DNA of 62,771 bases from Candidatus Acetothermia bacterium (GCA_022683945.1 JAJHSH010000005.1:1-62771); one strand, 5' to 3'. Positions 1 to 8,457 are shown, counted from the stretch's first letter. Numbers and translations are program-made. The notes: a model not told the origin generated them from the letters alone.

Positions 1-1
1 G

Positions 2-334
2 GGAGGTAGTCCGTGGCGCAAGCTGCGGGAGCTGGGGGTGAAGGTGCCCAAGGAATTTGCGGTGCTGCCGCCCATGGTGTTGGATCGGCTCTCGACAGAT
101 TGGGTGCTGGGCCCTGGTAACCATCTCTTGACCCATTACACCCGGCCACTGAAGTGGCGGGCTGGAAGCTACAAAGCCCGCTGGCGCGGGCTGAGAGTCT
201 CCGCCAGGAGACTTTGTAAGCCCAGCTCGCGGCTTCAGCCGCCGAGCACAACTGACCGACGATCCCTCTTCATTCACTGCAAGCGCATAGCTAGCTCTGT
301 CAGCGTAGGGATGGAGAAGCGTTGTATCAGATAG
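2..334 (+). CDS. Possible 3' end of a truncated ORF running into a repeat
   Basis: Only this forward frame is open from the window edge; the other two forward frames stop within about 45 bases. The first 40 or so codons read like ordinary protein. From about position 143 the frame runs through a palindromic repeat, so the C-terminal half is repeat-derived, and it ends inside the opposite-strand yggT gene. I do not recognise the protein. It may be the tail of a gene that lost its original stop when the repeat inserted, or simply a chance open frame. Confidence 0.3.
   Translation, partial: GGSPWRKLRELGVKVPKEFAVLPPMVLDRLSTDWVLGPGNHLLTHYTRPLKWRAGSYKARWRGLRVSARRLCKPSSRLQPPSTTDRRSLFIHCKRIASSVSVGMEKRCIR
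143..245. repeat. Structured palindromic element, copy A (~105 bp)
   Basis: Four consecutive hairpins: GCCACTGAAGTGGC, AGCCCGC/GCGGGCT, AGTCTC/GGAGACT and GCGGCTTCAGCCGC. The outer two lie in near-inverted orientation, so the whole unit is roughly palindromic. A second copy at 43910-44012 aligns along its full length, with paired changes in the stems. Confidence 0.75.
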
Positions 335-579
335 AGCAACAGAATCAGAATTAGGGGTGACAGGTCAATCATAGGGGTCGTAAAGCGCCGGAGGAGAAAG
401 TAGCGAATGGGGGCCAAGAGAGGTTCGGTCACGGTGTCGAGAAAGCGCACAATCGGGTTATACGGGTTGGGCTGCACCCAACTGATGAGCGCCCGCGCGA
501 TGAGAATCCAGATATAAATAGTAATCGTCCAGTTCAGAATGTCGGCAATGGCCAGAATGAGATTCTTCAGGGCAAACAT
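274..579 (-). CDS. yggT: YggT family membrane protein
   Basis: 101 residues, the usual length for a YggT domain. There are two hydrophobic segments, residues about 4-33 and 70-90. Between them is the family signature region with ISWVQPNPYNPIVRFLDTVTEPLLAPIR in outline: Trp-Val-x-Pro, Asn-Pro, and the T-x-P-L-L-x-P-I-R motif. YggT proteins are inner-membrane proteins with poorly defined roles, linked in other bacteria to division-site or osmotic functions. No neighbour here clarifies the role. The ATG lies 7 nt downstream of a TATAAT box and has no Shine-Dalgarno sequence, so the mRNA may be leaderless. The family call is firm; the function is unknown. Confidence 0.85.
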   Translation of the reverse strand: MFALKNLILAIADILNWTITIYIWILIARALISWVQPNPYNPIVRFLDTVTEPLLAPIRYFLLRRFTTPMIDLSPLILILLLYLIQRFSIPTLTELAMRLQ

Positions 580-586
580 AATAGTT

Positions 587-592
587 ATTATA
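587..592 (-). promoter_or_regulatory. -10 box of yggT, candidate leaderless start
   Basis: Perfect TATAAT on the minus strand ending 7 nt before the yggT ATG. No good -35 hexamer is seen because the upstream terminator of the next gene occupies that place. Confidence 0.5.
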
Positions 593-594
593 CT

Positions 595-637
595 AAAAAA
601 GCGACCGGCTCCGGTAGTGCAGACTCTGGGAGCCGGT
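595..637 (-). terminator. Rho-independent terminator of the 646-1011 gene
   Basis: Minus strand: perfect 9-bp stem ACCGGCTCC / GGAGCCGGT with a 16-nt loop, then CGC and six T residues. It follows the stop codon of the upstream gene directly and separates it from yggT. Confidence 0.85.
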
Positions 638-645
638 ATGAAAGA

Positions 646-1011
646 CTACTCTTGTGCGACAAGTGCGACGGCGGGCTGGAAAGGTTCGCTCTCCGGGCGC
701 TGAGGAACAAAAGCGACCGCCAGATGCGATACGGGATCGCCTGTAGGGGGCAGCGTCAGTTTCAGTCTTTGCCCGTGTTGCTCCACCTGACTTGGTAATT
801 CTACCCAATGCCCCGCTTCGTTCAGGAAGAGCAGGGCTTGGACTTCTTGGCCCTGCCAGTCTGGGGGCATCTTTATAGAAAGCTCGATCTCTTCAGCGGC
901 GAACCCTCCTACCAGGAGGTCGAGAAAGCGCAGGGCGCTGGCGGGCAAGTGGGTGCTCGTTTTTTCTTTCTCCAGTGAGATTGCGCCTGCGATATCTGTC
1001 GCTTGGTTCAT
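646..1011 (-). CDS. Hypothetical protein related to the C-terminal domain of the neighbouring beta-helix protein
   Basis: 121 residues with no signal peptide or membrane segment. From about residue 40 it alternates beta-like strands with an aromatic pair (GHWVEL) and ends in a run resembling LTLPPTGDPVSHLAVAF. This pattern (acidic strand, LLFLN..GHWVEL, hydrophobic closing strand) matches the end of the adjacent secreted beta-helix protein (LLYLD..NSWKRLEG, then AEIPVALLNTAPPIALA), so the two probably share a small beta-sandwich domain. The start has a strong ribosome-binding site (AAGGAGG). It has its own promoter at 1042-1071 and a terminator downstream. Function unknown. Confidence 0.7.
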   Translation of the reverse strand: MNQATDIAGAISLEKEKTSTHLPASALRFLDLLVGGFAAEEIELSIKMPPDWQGQEVQALLFLNEAGHWVELPSQVEQHGQRLKLTLPPTGDPVSHLAVAFVPQRPESEPFQPAVALVAQE

Positions 1012-1041
1012 GGCAAGGCGCCTCCTTAGCTCGTTTTGTGT

Positions 1042-1071
1042 ATTTTATTGCTCCTGGGGCGGCTCCGTCAA
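1042..1071 (-). promoter_or_regulatory. Sigma-70-type promoter of the 646-1011 gene
   Basis: Minus strand: -35 TTGACG, 18-bp spacer, -10 TAAAAT, about 30 nt upstream of the start codon. Confidence 0.6.
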
Positions 1072-1176
1072 GAGACCGCTCCTCCTTCTCCACGAAAACT
1101 ACAATAGTTCTACTGAGTGCTATCGAGTCCCATCCTCCTTTCACTTCTTTTTCTTTCCCTTTCTCGTATTTCACCC

Positions 1177-3540
1177 CTACTTCGATCCCGTAGCTAGAGC
1201 AATCGGCGGTGCGGTGTTCAAGAGGGCTACCGGGATCTCGGCCAAGACGATATTGGTCTGCGTCTTGACGAAACAGCCCTCCAAGCGCTTCCAACTGTTC
1301 GTCGCTCTGTCTAAATAGAGCAGACAGAGCTTGCTCTCTTCGGTGACGCCGGCGGCTCTCAGTTCGGCATCGGTGTACTCGATCTCTAACTGTACCGTGC
1401 CGGTGCGCACGCCGCTCACTAAGAGACCGATCACTTTCACCGGGGTCTCCAGAGGCTTGATCTGCTCTGGGAACCCCGCGCGATATTTCGCTACAATCAC
1501 TACGCCATCGGCGCTGATGTCCACATCAAAGAAGCGTATGTGAGTGTCTGCTTGGTTCGTCGCATCGAAGACCGCGCGCCCGTTGCCGAATTTTCTGATG
1601 ATCCAGCCCATGACGGAGTTCTCCAGAAGCTCGTTCATCGGGGCGAGGAGCCAAGGCAGGACGATGGGACACGGATTGGGCCCCGTTTCGGTCCCTTCGG
1701 CAGTGCAGTCACGGTTGACGCGTATGCCGACAGCGGCGTTCCCGCGGCCCTCAAAGATTCCCGAAGGCCCGTTGGGATCGCCCCACCAGTTGCGATCCGC
1801 ACGGATCGTCTTCTCATCCAGACCCGCCGCCAGGCGCAGCCCAAACTGCTGATTGCTCACGATGTCATTGAACTCCAGATCGGCCCCGGAAGCACCAGCG
1901 CTCAGATCGACGCCGCCCTGCCGGTTTTGCACGATCTTATTGCGCTCAAAAGTAACAGTGTTCGTCTCTTGGAAGAGCACGCCGGCCCAATAGTTGAGCG
2001 TCACGGTATTTTGGCGGATATCCAAATCGCTCGCGCCTTGGGCAAAGACCCCGTGCCATTGGTTGGCCTCGATGAGATTCCCCGTCAGGTCGGCGTTCTT
2101 CGCCCCATTGACGATCTTGACGCCCTCGCGCTCGTTCTCGCGAATCTGATTTTGCAAGAGCGTGTTGTCATTGGCGCCGTCTAAAACAACGCCGGCATCG
2201 CCGTTGGAGAGAATAAAATTCTCGCGCAGCGTATGGCGGCTGGCTTTTTCTAAGAACACGCCGACTTTACCGTTGTTTTTGATGGTGTTATTGACCAGAG
2301 TGTCATTGCGAGTTTTTTCTCCCAGATAGATGCCGTGGCCGTTGTTGCCCTCGAGTTCGTTCGATCTAAAAGTATTTCTCCCGTCGCTCTCTTGGAGGAA
2401 GATGCCCTCTTCTTGACTCTCTTTGATGGCGTTGGAAGTAAACGTATTATTGCTAGGGGCGCGCCCCGATTCTTGAGCGACGAGTTTGACGCCGAAGCCG
2501 TTGTTGCTCAGCGCGTTATGCTGAAGATTGTTGCCGCTGACGTCGCCGGAGAGCAAGATGCCCTCGGCGCCGGCGCGCGCGTTGTTATAAATTTTATTTC
2601 CCTGGACGGAATTGCGCTTGGCCGAGCGCTCACCCTCTTTGAGAGCCAGACCACCAGCGCTGTTATGGAAGATCTCGTTCTCACGAATCTCGTTATTGTC
2701 AGAGGCTTGGACGGTGATCCCGTAGACTCCGCTCGTTGTGATGTTGTTTTTCAAGATGACAGCCCCGTTGGCTCGGTCTAATTTAATGCCGTCCATAGCG
2801 TTGTGGGCGATCTGGTTGTTAGAAATCTCTGCGCCGTCGTTCTCGGAGACGAGCGCGCCTTCGCCTCTATTGAGAATGATCTCGTTGCGACTGAGGATGG
2901 CGCGATCGCTGTCTTTGCTTAAAAAGACGCCGATGCTGCCGTTGCTGCGGATCTTGTTCTCTTCGGCGCGCAGCCCGGTGCTCGCCTCGTCGACTTTGAG
3001 GCCTTCGCCGCCGTTGTTGAAGATCTCGTTTCGCAACAACACGACGCCGTCGGCCCCGCCGACGATCAAGACGCCGGCACCCGCAGAGTTACGGAATTTA
3101 TTATTGGAGAGAGCCGCGTTGTCGCCGGTGATCTTGATGGCGTTCTCCGCCTGATCGGCGTCCACATCAAAGCCGACGAAAAGCACATTTTTGGCTTTAA
3201 TTTCGACAGCACCGATAATTTTCGTCTTATCGCGCCCGGCGCGGGAGATCCACTGAAGCCCCTTGACGTCAATGGCGTTCTCGCCGGTGAGGCTCTCTTT
3301 ATACGTACAGGGCGCGACGACGATCACGCCGAACTCCGAGCGGGGCTTGATCCGCCCTTCTCGGGCGAACTGCAGCGCGGCCGTCAGCGTCTTGTACTGA
3401 TAGGGCATTTCGACGGGATAGGTACAATCAACGAAGATCACAGAGCCCCGGGTGTTCTGGGCAGGGGCGTTCACGGAGACGGCGATGGCTAAGATGGCCA
3501 AAACAAGAACTGCGCCCGCGATGCGGGTCAGAATGCGCAT
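1177..3540 (-). CDS. Secreted right-handed beta-helix (NosD/PbH1-repeat) protein
   Basis: About 787 residues from ATG 3540, chosen because GAGGTG sits 8 nt upstream and a classic signal peptide follows (MRILTRIAGAVLVLAILAIA, cleavage likely after APA). A TTG 33 nt further upstream is less likely. Residues about 50-640 are many 22-24-residue parallel beta-helix repeats of the type N-x-I-x-x-N-x-x-G-V/I-x-L-x-x-A/S, as in NosD, pectate-lyase-like and CASH-domain proteins. A WWG-D-PNGPSG segment closes the helix. A C-terminal beta domain with the motif LCLLYLDRATNSWKRLEG is typical of secreted surface proteins. It probably binds carbohydrate or acts as an adhesin; no catalytic residues are obvious. 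The protein is exported; its final location is unknown. Confidence 0.85.
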   Translation of the reverse strand: MRILTRIAGAVLVLAILAIAVSVNAPAQNTRGSVIFVDCTYPVEMPYQYKTLTAALQFAREGRIKPRSEFGVIVVAPCTYKESLTGENAIDVKGLQWISRAGRDKTKIIGAVEIKAKNVLFVGFDVDADQAENAIKITGDNAALSNNKFRNSAGAGVLIVGGADGVVLLRNEIFNNGGEGLKVDEASTGLRAEENKIRSNGSIGVFLSKDSDRAILSRNEIILNRGEGALVSENDGAEISNNQIAHNAMDGIKLDRANGAVILKNNITTSGVYGITVQASDNNEIRENEIFHNSAGGLALKEGERSAKRNSVQGNKIYNNARAGAEGILLSGDVSGNNLQHNALSNNGFGVKLVAQESGRAPSNNTFTSNAIKESQEEGIFLQESDGRNTFRSNELEGNNGHGIYLGEKTRNDTLVNNTIKNNGKVGVFLEKASRHTLRENFILSNGDAGVVLDGANDNTLLQNQIRENEREGVKIVNGAKNADLTGNLIEANQWHGVFAQGASDLDIRQNTVTLNYWAGVLFQETNTVTFERNKIVQNRQGGVDLSAGASGADLEFNDIVSNQQFGLRLAAGLDEKTIRADRNWWGDPNGPSGIFEGRGNAAVGIRVNRDCTAEGTETGPNPCPIVLPWLLAPMNELLENSVMGWIIRKFGNGRAVFDATNQADTHIRFFDVDISADGVVIVAKYRAGFPEQIKPLETPVKVIGLLVSGVRTGTVQLEIEYTDAELRAAGVTEESKLCLLYLDRATNSWKRLEGCFVKTQTNIVLAEIPVALLNTAPPIALATGSK

Positions 3541-3596
3541 AGAGACGTCACCTCGCTCAAAGATGCAGACCAACCTCCACGTGATGGTCGGCCCTC

Positions 3597-3602
3597 ATTA
3601 TA
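3597..3602 (-). promoter_or_regulatory. -10 box of the beta-helix gene
   Basis: TATAAT on the minus strand about 57 nt upstream of ATG 3540. No convincing -35 is seen at 17 bp. Confidence 0.4.
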
Positions 3603-3671
3603 GGGTACTGGGTCCCTAAAAGTATGTAACTGGCATTACTGGGAAGTCGGATTTTTGAGGGATTATCGGCT

Positions 3672-4085
3672 CTAGAGCACGGCGCTTCTCAGCTTTTGCA
3701 CTTCTCTTCTGATAAACTCAACGATCTCTTGCGTCGAAGCCCCCGGCCCGAAGAGCCCCTTCACGCCCATCTGCTCTAAGATGGGCTTGTCTTCGTCTGG
3801 GATGATCCCGCCCCCCAGCAATAAAACATCGGTCATCCCGGATTGCTTCATCGAGTTCATTGCCTTCTTGAAGATCGCCAGATGCGCTCCCGATAAGATA
3901 CTGAGACCAATCACGTCCACATCTTCTTGGAGGGCGGCCTTCACGACCTGTTCGGGCGTATTGTGCAGGCCCGTGTAGATGACCTCCATGCCCGCATCGC
4001 GCAGCGCGCGCGCGACGACTTTGACGCCGCGGTCGTGCCCGTCCAGCCCCGCCTTGGCCATCAGCACTCGAATGGGGCGATCCAT
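3672..4085 (-). CDS. B12-binding small subunit of an acyl-CoA mutase (McmB/IcmB type)
   Basis: 137 residues from ATG 4085 (AGAGGTGG 8 nt upstream; a TTG seven codons earlier is less likely). It is a stand-alone cobalamin-binding domain. The lower-ligand motif D-x-H-x-x-G appears as GLDGHDRG near residue 16, followed by SxL (GLSILSG near 65) and GG ([12 protein letters not shown] near 93), as in methylmalonyl-CoA mutase C-termini. It encodes the partner of the large subunit just upstream; the two form one adenosylcobalamin-dependent carbon-skeleton mutase. A palindromic repeat lies in the gap between the two genes. Since specificity is set by the large subunit, this could be IcmB rather than McmB. 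Confidence 0.9.
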   Translation of the reverse strand: MDRPIRVLMAKAGLDGHDRGVKVVARALRDAGMEVIYTGLHNTPEQVVKAALQEDVDVIGLSILSGAHLAIFKKAMNSMKQSGMTDVLLLGGGIIPDEDKPILEQMGVKGLFGPGASTQEIVEFIRREVQKLRSAVL

Positions 4086-4110
4086 AAGCTGCCACCTCTC
4101 TGTCAACTGA

Positions 4111-4147
4111 CCCTCACCCTGCCCTCTCCCTGAGAGGGAGAGGGGGT
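4111..4147. repeat. Family-1 palindromic repeat (CCCTCACCC...GAGAGGG)
   Basis: Contains CCCTCTCCCTGAGAGGGAGAGGG, a hairpin preceded by CCCTCACCCTG. It occupies the whole intergenic gap between the mutase subunit genes. Related copies are at 6036, 7837, 19981, 38518, 43447 and 53866. Confidence 0.75.
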
Positions 4148-5802
4148 TAGACCATTGCCGGTTCGCGATAGGCTCCGTGAACTTTCTTTAAGACCTCCAT
4201 GATTTCGCCTACGCTCGCGTAGGCTTTCACGGCCTCTAAGATATAGGGCATCGTATTCTGTCGTCGGCGCGCAGCTTCTTCCAATCGGTGCAGCGCGCCC
4301 GCGACGGCGCGGGCGTCGCGTTCTTCACGAACTCGCTTCAAACGCTCGATCTGCCGTCGCTGCACTTCGGGGTCAATCTTGAGCGTGGGCACTTTTTGAT
4401 CTTGCTCCCTAGGGATCGTGTACTTATTGACCCCGACGATTGTCTGCTCTCCCGATTCGACTTGCTTTTGGTACTCATAGGCGGCTTGGGCGATCTCGCG
4501 CTGGAAGAAGCCCTGCTCAATTCCCCGAAAGACCCCCTCTAAGATGCTGCCGTGGCCCAGTCTTTCGATCTTGTGAATATATTCGAGGGCTTTGCGCTCG
4601 ACTTCGTTCGTGAGGGCTTCGACGAAATAGCTGCCCGCCAGCGGGTCTATCGTATCGGCGACGCCCGACTCGTAGGCGATGATCTGCTGGGTGCGCAGCG
4701 CGATGCGCACGGCCTCTTCGGTGGGCAGCGCCAGCGCTTCGTCATAAGAGTTGGTGTGTAAGCTCTGCGTGCCGCCCAAGACCGCCGCCAGCGCTTGCAA
4801 CGTCACGCGAATAATATTATTTAAGGGCTGCTGCTCTGTCAGTGAACAGCCGGCGGTCTGGGTGTGAAAGCGCAGCTTCCAGCTCTCCGGGTTTTGGGCG
4901 CCATAGCGCTCGCGCAGAGCGCGCGCCCAGATGCGTCGCGCGGCCCTAAATTTCGCGATCTCCTCAAAGAGCGAATTATGCGAATTGAAGAAGAAGCTCA
5001 GCTGGGGAGCAAACTCGTCAATCTCTAAGCCCCGTTGCAGTGCCGCTTCGACATAGGCCATGCCGTCGGCCAGCGTGAACGCCAGCTCTTGCACGGCCGT
5101 CGAGCCGGCCTCGCGAATGTGATAGCCTGAAATACTAATAAGATTAAATTTGGGCGTCTCTTTGATCCCGAATTCGAAAATATCTACGATCAAGTCTACA
5201 GAGGGTCTTGGGGGGACGACCCACTCTTTCTGGGCGATGAACTCTTTGAGCATGTCGTTCTGGATCGTACCGCGCAGCTTTTTGCGGTCCACGCCCTGTT
5301 GGTCTCCAATGGCGATATACATCGCATAGATGACCGGCGCGCTGGGATTAATAGTAAAACTTGTCGAGACGCGATCTAAGGGGATGCCATCGAAGAGAAT
5401 CTCAAAATCTCTGAGGGTCGCGATGGCAACGCCCTCAACGCCGACCTCGCCATCGGCGAGAGGGTGATCGCTATCCAGCCCCATCAGAGTGGGCATATCG
5501 AAGGCCGTAGAGAGTCCGGTCTGACCCTCTTTTAAGAGATACTTGAATCTCTGGTTGGTCTCTTCGGGGCCGCCGAAGCCCGCGAATTGGCGCATCGTCC
5601 AGAGCCGTCCCCGGTACATGGTGGGATAGACGCCGCGGGTGTAGGGGTACTCACCGGGATAGCCTAGATCTCTTTCATAATCTAACTCTTTGATCTCTTC
5701 GGGGGTGTAGAGCCGAGCGATCTCTTCATTGGAGACGGTGATAAATCTCTCTCGTCGCTCCGGGGATTTTTTCTCTCTTTCGGTCTGCACGTGAGTCTTC
5801 AT
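4147..5802 (-). CDS. Acyl-CoA mutase large subunit (methylmalonyl-CoA mutase family; pocket residues of isobutyryl-CoA mutase type)
   Basis: 551 residues from ATG 5802, preceded by CGGAGG; the longer reading upstream would run into purD. It is the TIM-barrel catalytic subunit without a B12 domain, the length of two-subunit mutases such as IcmA. Hallmarks are [16 protein letters not shown] near residue 58, the CoA/substrate segment [24 protein letters not shown] and [16 protein letters not shown]. The residues known to set specificity in the family (Tyr89/Arg207 in methylmalonyl-CoA mutase, Phe/Gln in isobutyryl-CoA mutase) are Phe in TMRQFAGF and Gln in KEFIAQ. They are spaced 118 apart, exactly as in both enzymes, so interconversion of isobutyryl-CoA and n-butyryl-CoA is more likely than methylmalonyl-CoA. 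Transcribed after purD and followed by the B12 subunit. Confidence 0.9.
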   Translation of the reverse strand: MKTHVQTEREKKSPERRERFITVSNEEIARLYTPEEIKELDYERDLGYPGEYPYTRGVYPTMYRGRLWTMRQFAGFGGPEETNQRFKYLLKEGQTGLSTAFDMPTLMGLDSDHPLADGEVGVEGVAIATLRDFEILFDGIPLDRVSTSFTINPSAPVIYAMYIAIGDQQGVDRKKLRGTIQNDMLKEFIAQKEWVVPPRPSVDLIVDIFEFGIKETPKFNLISISGYHIREAGSTAVQELAFTLADGMAYVEAALQRGLEIDEFAPQLSFFFNSHNSLFEEIAKFRAARRIWARALRERYGAQNPESWKLRFHTQTAGCSLTEQQPLNNIIRVTLQALAAVLGGTQSLHTNSYDEALALPTEEAVRIALRTQQIIAYESGVADTIDPLAGSYFVEALTNEVERKALEYIHKIERLGHGSILEGVFRGIEQGFFQREIAQAAYEYQKQVESGEQTIVGVNKYTIPREQDQKVPTLKIDPEVQRRQIERLKRVREERDARAVAGALHRLEEAARRRQNTMPYILEAVKAYASVGEIMEVLKKVHGAYREPAMV

Positions 5803-5833
5803 GCGGCCTCCGCGTTCTCGCTTTTGTTCTATT

Positions 5834-5862
5834 ATTATAGTAAAAAATCGCTCAGGAGCCAA
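5834..5862 (-). promoter_or_regulatory. Promoter of the acyl-CoA mutase genes
   Basis: Minus strand: -35 TTGGCT, 17-bp spacer, -10 TATAAT, overlapping the end of purD. It leaves a leader of about 25-30 nt containing the CGGAGG ribosome-binding site. Confidence 0.55.
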
Positions 5863-7159
5863 TATCCCGGCGATAGTGCATCCCCTGAAATCGGATCTGT
5901 GCGATAGCCGCATAGGCGCGCTCGCGGGCTTCGCTCACGGAAGAGCCAAACCCTATGATATTGAGCACGCGGCCTCCTGCTGTCACGACTGTGCCGTCTT
6001 TAAGCGCCGTGCCCGCGTGAAAGACGAGTAGATGGCCCTCACCCCCAGCCCCTCTCCCGTCCGTCAAGACGGGAGAGGGGTGCCCGCAGGGCGGGGTGAG
6101 GGCCTCAAGCCCTTCAATCACACAGCCCCTCTCGTACTGTTCGGGGTACCCCCCAGAAGCCAAGACGACGCAGACAGTGCTGAGAGGCTTGAGCTTCGTC
6201 TCAAATCTCTCTAACCGACGCTCCGCGATCGCCCGATAGAGTTCGAGCAGATCGAAGTCGAATCTTGGGACTAGGACTTGGGTTTCGGGGTCGCCGAAGC
6301 GCACGTTATATTCGATCACATACGGGCCGTTCTCCGTCCAGATGAGCCCAAAGTAGAGAATGCCCTCGTAGCCGATATTCTCTGCGCGCAGCGCTTCAAA
6401 CGTCGGCGCGACGATCTTTCTCACTGTCTCGTCTAGCATCTCTTTAGTGAGCCAGGGCACAGGTGAGATTGAGCCTATGCCGCCAGTGTTGGGGCCGCAG
6501 TCGCCGTCAAGCAGTCTTTTATAGTCTTGGGCCGCGCCCAGAAGCCTCCAAGAGACGCCATCAGAAGCGACGAAGAGAGAGAACTCGCGCCCGACCAAAA
6601 AATCTTCGATGACCACGCGCCCTGAGGCTGCACCGAACTTCTTTGAGATTATAAAATCGCGCAAAATCTGTTCGGCTTCGGGGTGTGTCTGAGCGATAGC
6701 GACGCCCTTGCCCGCGGCCAGACCGTCGGCCTTGATGACCAATGGCGTTTGCATCGTCTGTGCAAACGCGGCGGCTTGACCGAAGTCAGTGAAGCTGGCG
6801 TGTCGTGCCGTAGGGATGCCGTGTTTGTGCAGAAACGCTTTTGCTTGGACTTTGCTGCCTTCTAGAAAAGATGCTTTCTGAGTAGGTGCAATAATTTTTA
6901 GATTTTCTCTCTCGAAGGGGTCGCGAATGCCGGCGACGATAGGGGCTTCCGGGCCGACAATCGTTAAGTCGATCTGTTCTCTTCGAGCGAACTGGGCAAG
7001 TTCCGAGAGATTCTCCGCGCCGATGGGGATATTTTGGCCGAGCTGGGCCGTGCCCGCGTTGCCGGGGGCAATATAGAGCTTTGAGAGCTTAGGAGATTGC
7101 GCCAGTCCCCAAGCCAAAGCATGTTCGCGTCCGCCGGAGCCGATTAAGAGAATCTTCAT
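5852..7159 (-). CDS. purD: Phosphoribosylamine-glycine ligase (GARS)
   Basis: 435 residues. ATP-grasp enzyme of purine synthesis joining phosphoribosylamine and glycine. It begins with the family N-terminus [20 protein letters not shown] and contains [26 protein letters not shown] and the metal/ATP segment [14 protein letters not shown]. Residues about 353-375 ([20 protein letters not shown]) do not belong to the family: they replace the loop before LLVFHAGT and are encoded by a palindromic repeat at 6036-6102, in frame and without a stop. The rest is intact, so the enzyme is probably active. It is the first gene of a minus-strand run leading into the mutase genes, with its own extended -10 promoter. 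Confidence 0.95.
   Translation of the reverse strand: MKILLIGSGGREHALAWGLAQSPKLSKLYIAPGNAGTAQLGQNIPIGAENLSELAQFARREQIDLTIVGPEAPIVAGIRDPFERENLKIIAPTQKASFLEGSKVQAKAFLHKHGIPTARHASFTDFGQAAAFAQTMQTPLVIKADGLAAGKGVAIAQTHPEAEQILRDFIISKKFGAASGRVVIEDFLVGREFSLFVASDGVSWRLLGAAQDYKRLLDGDCGPNTGGIGSISPVPWLTKEMLDETVRKIVAPTFEALRAENIGYEGILYFGLIWTENGPYVIEYNVRFGDPETQVLVPRFDFDLLELYRAIAERRLERFETKLKPLSTVCVVLASGGYPEQYERGCVIEGLEALTPPCGHPSPVLTDGRGAGGEGHLLVFHAGTALKDGTVVTAGGRVLNIIGFGSSVSEARERAYAAIAQIRFQGMHYRRDIGS
6036..6102. repeat. Family-1 palindromic repeat inserted in frame in purD
   Basis: Nested inverted repeat: outer CCCTCACCCC / GGGGTGAGGG and inner CCTCTCCCGTC / GACGGGAGAGG. It lies inside coding sequence and is translated as about 23 extra residues of PurD. 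Confidence 0.85.
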
Positions 7160-7195
7160 AAGCTCACTTGGCTGCGCTCAAAGTCGCTCAAGTTG

Positions 7196-7215
7196 CCGGA
7201 TGCTGAATCCACCGG
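7196..7215. repeat. Partial family-2 hairpin (CCGGATGCTGAA)
   Basis: CCGGATGCTGAATCCACCGG, a degenerate relative of the CCGGATGCTGAAGCATCCGG hairpins at 36564 and 56693. It lies in the purD leader. Confidence 0.45.
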
Positions 7216-7225
7216 CGCAAAGATC

Positions 7226-7254
7226 AGTGTAGCACCTTTTTAGGAAGCCATCAA
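7226..7254 (-). promoter_or_regulatory. purD promoter with extended -10
   Basis: Minus strand: -35 TTGATG, 17-bp spacer ending in TGC, -10 TACACT. The transcript would have a leader of about 60 nt. Confidence 0.55.
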
Positions 7255-7305
7255 GATTTCTTGCTCATGGCAGCTTTTGCAGGCCGTGCCTGCCCCCAAA
7301 CCCCT

Positions 7306-7335
7306 TTGGCACTCAGCCCGCTTTCGCTGTATAGT
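7306..7335 (+). promoter_or_regulatory. Promoter of the first hydrogenase maturation protease
   Basis: -35 TTGGCA, 18-bp spacer, -10 TATAGT, about 35 nt upstream of ATG 7371. Diverges from purD. Confidence 0.6.
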
Positions 7336-7370
7336 TTATTCTGATCAAGCAAGAGAACCGACAAGACGCG

Positions 7371-7838
7371 ATGAAGACGCTCATCCTCGGGCTGGGGAAC
7401 GAATTGCTCGGCGACGACGCCGTCGGGATCTTGGCCGCGCGCGCTCTCAAAGAGAAGCTCAAAGACCAGGCCGACGTCGTCGAGAGCGCTCTCGTAGGAG
7501 TGGCCCTGCTTGATCTCTTTGTCGGTTACGAGCGCGCCCTCATCATTGATGCCGTGAAGACAGGACGAAGCCCTCCGGGAACGGTCTATGAATTAACCCC
7601 CAGCGATCTCGGAGCTGTGCGTGCGCCCTCTCCCCACTACGCGGGCTTGCCCGAACTCTTGGCGCTTGCCCGGCAACTACAAATTGACTTCCCCAAAGAG
7701 ATCAAAATCTTCGCGCTCGAAGTGGAAGACCCCTACACGATCGGCGGCAAGCTGAGCAAGCCTGTGCAGCAAGCGTTAAAAGAGTTGGTGCGACGGGTGC
7801 AACAACAGATCGTTCGCTGGAGACGAGGCGATGGCTGA
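7371..7838 (+). CDS. Hydrogenase maturation protease (HycI/HyaD-type, peptidase M52)
   Basis: 155 residues. These endopeptidases clip the C-terminus of the [NiFe]-hydrogenase large subunit after nickel insertion. The N-terminus shows the family motif GLGNELLGDDAVG with the metal-binding acidic residue, IIDAVKTG near residue 60 with the second Asp, and SPHYAGLPE near 87 with the His ligand. No hydrogenase structural gene lies in the window, so the substrate must be encoded elsewhere. A second, divergent family member lies 160 bp away on the opposite strand. They are only distantly similar, so they probably serve different hydrogenases. Confidence 0.9.
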   Translation: MKTLILGLGNELLGDDAVGILAARALKEKLKDQADVVESALVGVALLDLFVGYERALIIDAVKTGRSPPGTVYELTPSDLGAVRAPSPHYAGLPELLALARQLQIDFPKEIKIFALEVEDPYTIGGKLSKPVQQALKELVRRVQQQIVRWRRGDG

Positions 7839-7971
7839 CAGCGCATTCGGCCACCCTTACCCTGCACCCTCTCCCTGCTAGGGAGAGGGACGGGGTGAGG
7901 GTTCTCAGCTTAATCTGCTATCGAAATCCGCTGTCGGCTCTCTGAGTGATCGCGGTGGCGGAGTAAGGGTG
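7837..7971. repeat. Composite family-1 element with long-range inverted repeats
   Basis: The core CCCTCTCCCTGCTAGGGAGAGGG and ACGGGGTGAGGGT is flanked by two further inverted pairs: GACAGCG at 7837 with CGCTGTC at 7929, and CACCCTTAC at 7852 with GTAAGGGTG at 7963. It fills the gap between the two convergent hydrogenase protease genes. Confidence 0.65.
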
Positions 7972-7998
7972 CAAGCTGGACTGGTCAGATTGTGAAAA

Positions 7999-8457
7999 TC
8001 ATGATTTGAGTATCTTATCCAAAACTTGGGAGGCAGCGCGCTCGACTTCGGGCGAGAGCCCCTCGCCCGCTGCGAAATTCTTCCCCTCGATACCGTAGAC
8101 GATCAGTCTCTTGGGGAGCTGGCCCAGCGACCGCGCCAGCTCAATGGCTTCAGCGACGCTGAAGGCGTGCGTCGAGCAGTGAAAGAACTTCGTTGGGATC
8201 GGCTGGTGATGCGCCTCGAAGCGAAAGATCGTCCCCGGCTCCGCGCCGGAGTGAACGGCGTCTATTAAGATAACTCTCTCTCTCCCCTGCCAAGCCTCAA
8301 TGAGGGCTGCCCCTTCGCTGCTCATCTCTAAAATCTCGACGTGATCGAGATCTTTCTCGCGCAGAGCGCGGGCGACGATCAACCCAACGGCGTCGTCGCA
8401 ACGATAGGGGTTACCGACGCCGATGACGAGAATGTGGGATTCGTTACAAAATGACAT
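7999..8457 (-). CDS. Second hydrogenase maturation protease (peptidase M52 family)
   Basis: 152 residues. It has the same fold as the gene at 7371 but differs in detail: IGVGNPYRCDDAVGLIVARAL at the N-terminus (Asp of the metal site), LIDAVHSGAEPGT near residue 72, and STHAFSVAEA near 95 for the His ligand. Proteins with GNPYRxDDAVG and STHxFS are typical of HoxW/HyaD-like proteases of group 3 hydrogenases, an attribution I offer only as likely. The start overlaps the end of the PIN-domain gene by 14 nt, so it may be cotranscribed with the toxin-antitoxin pair upstream. Confidence 0.88.
   Translation of the reverse strand: MSFCNESHILVIGVGNPYRCDDAVGLIVARALREKDLDHVEILEMSSEGAALIEAWQGRERVILIDAVHSGAEPGTIFRFEAHHQPIPTKFFHCSTHAFSVAEAIELARSLGQLPKRLIVYGIEGKNFAAGEGLSPEVERAASQVLDKILKS

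Noticed and set aside
1540..2184. 214-codon forward ORF inside the beta-helix gene
   Set aside because: Antisense of regular repeats, which keep opposite frames open.
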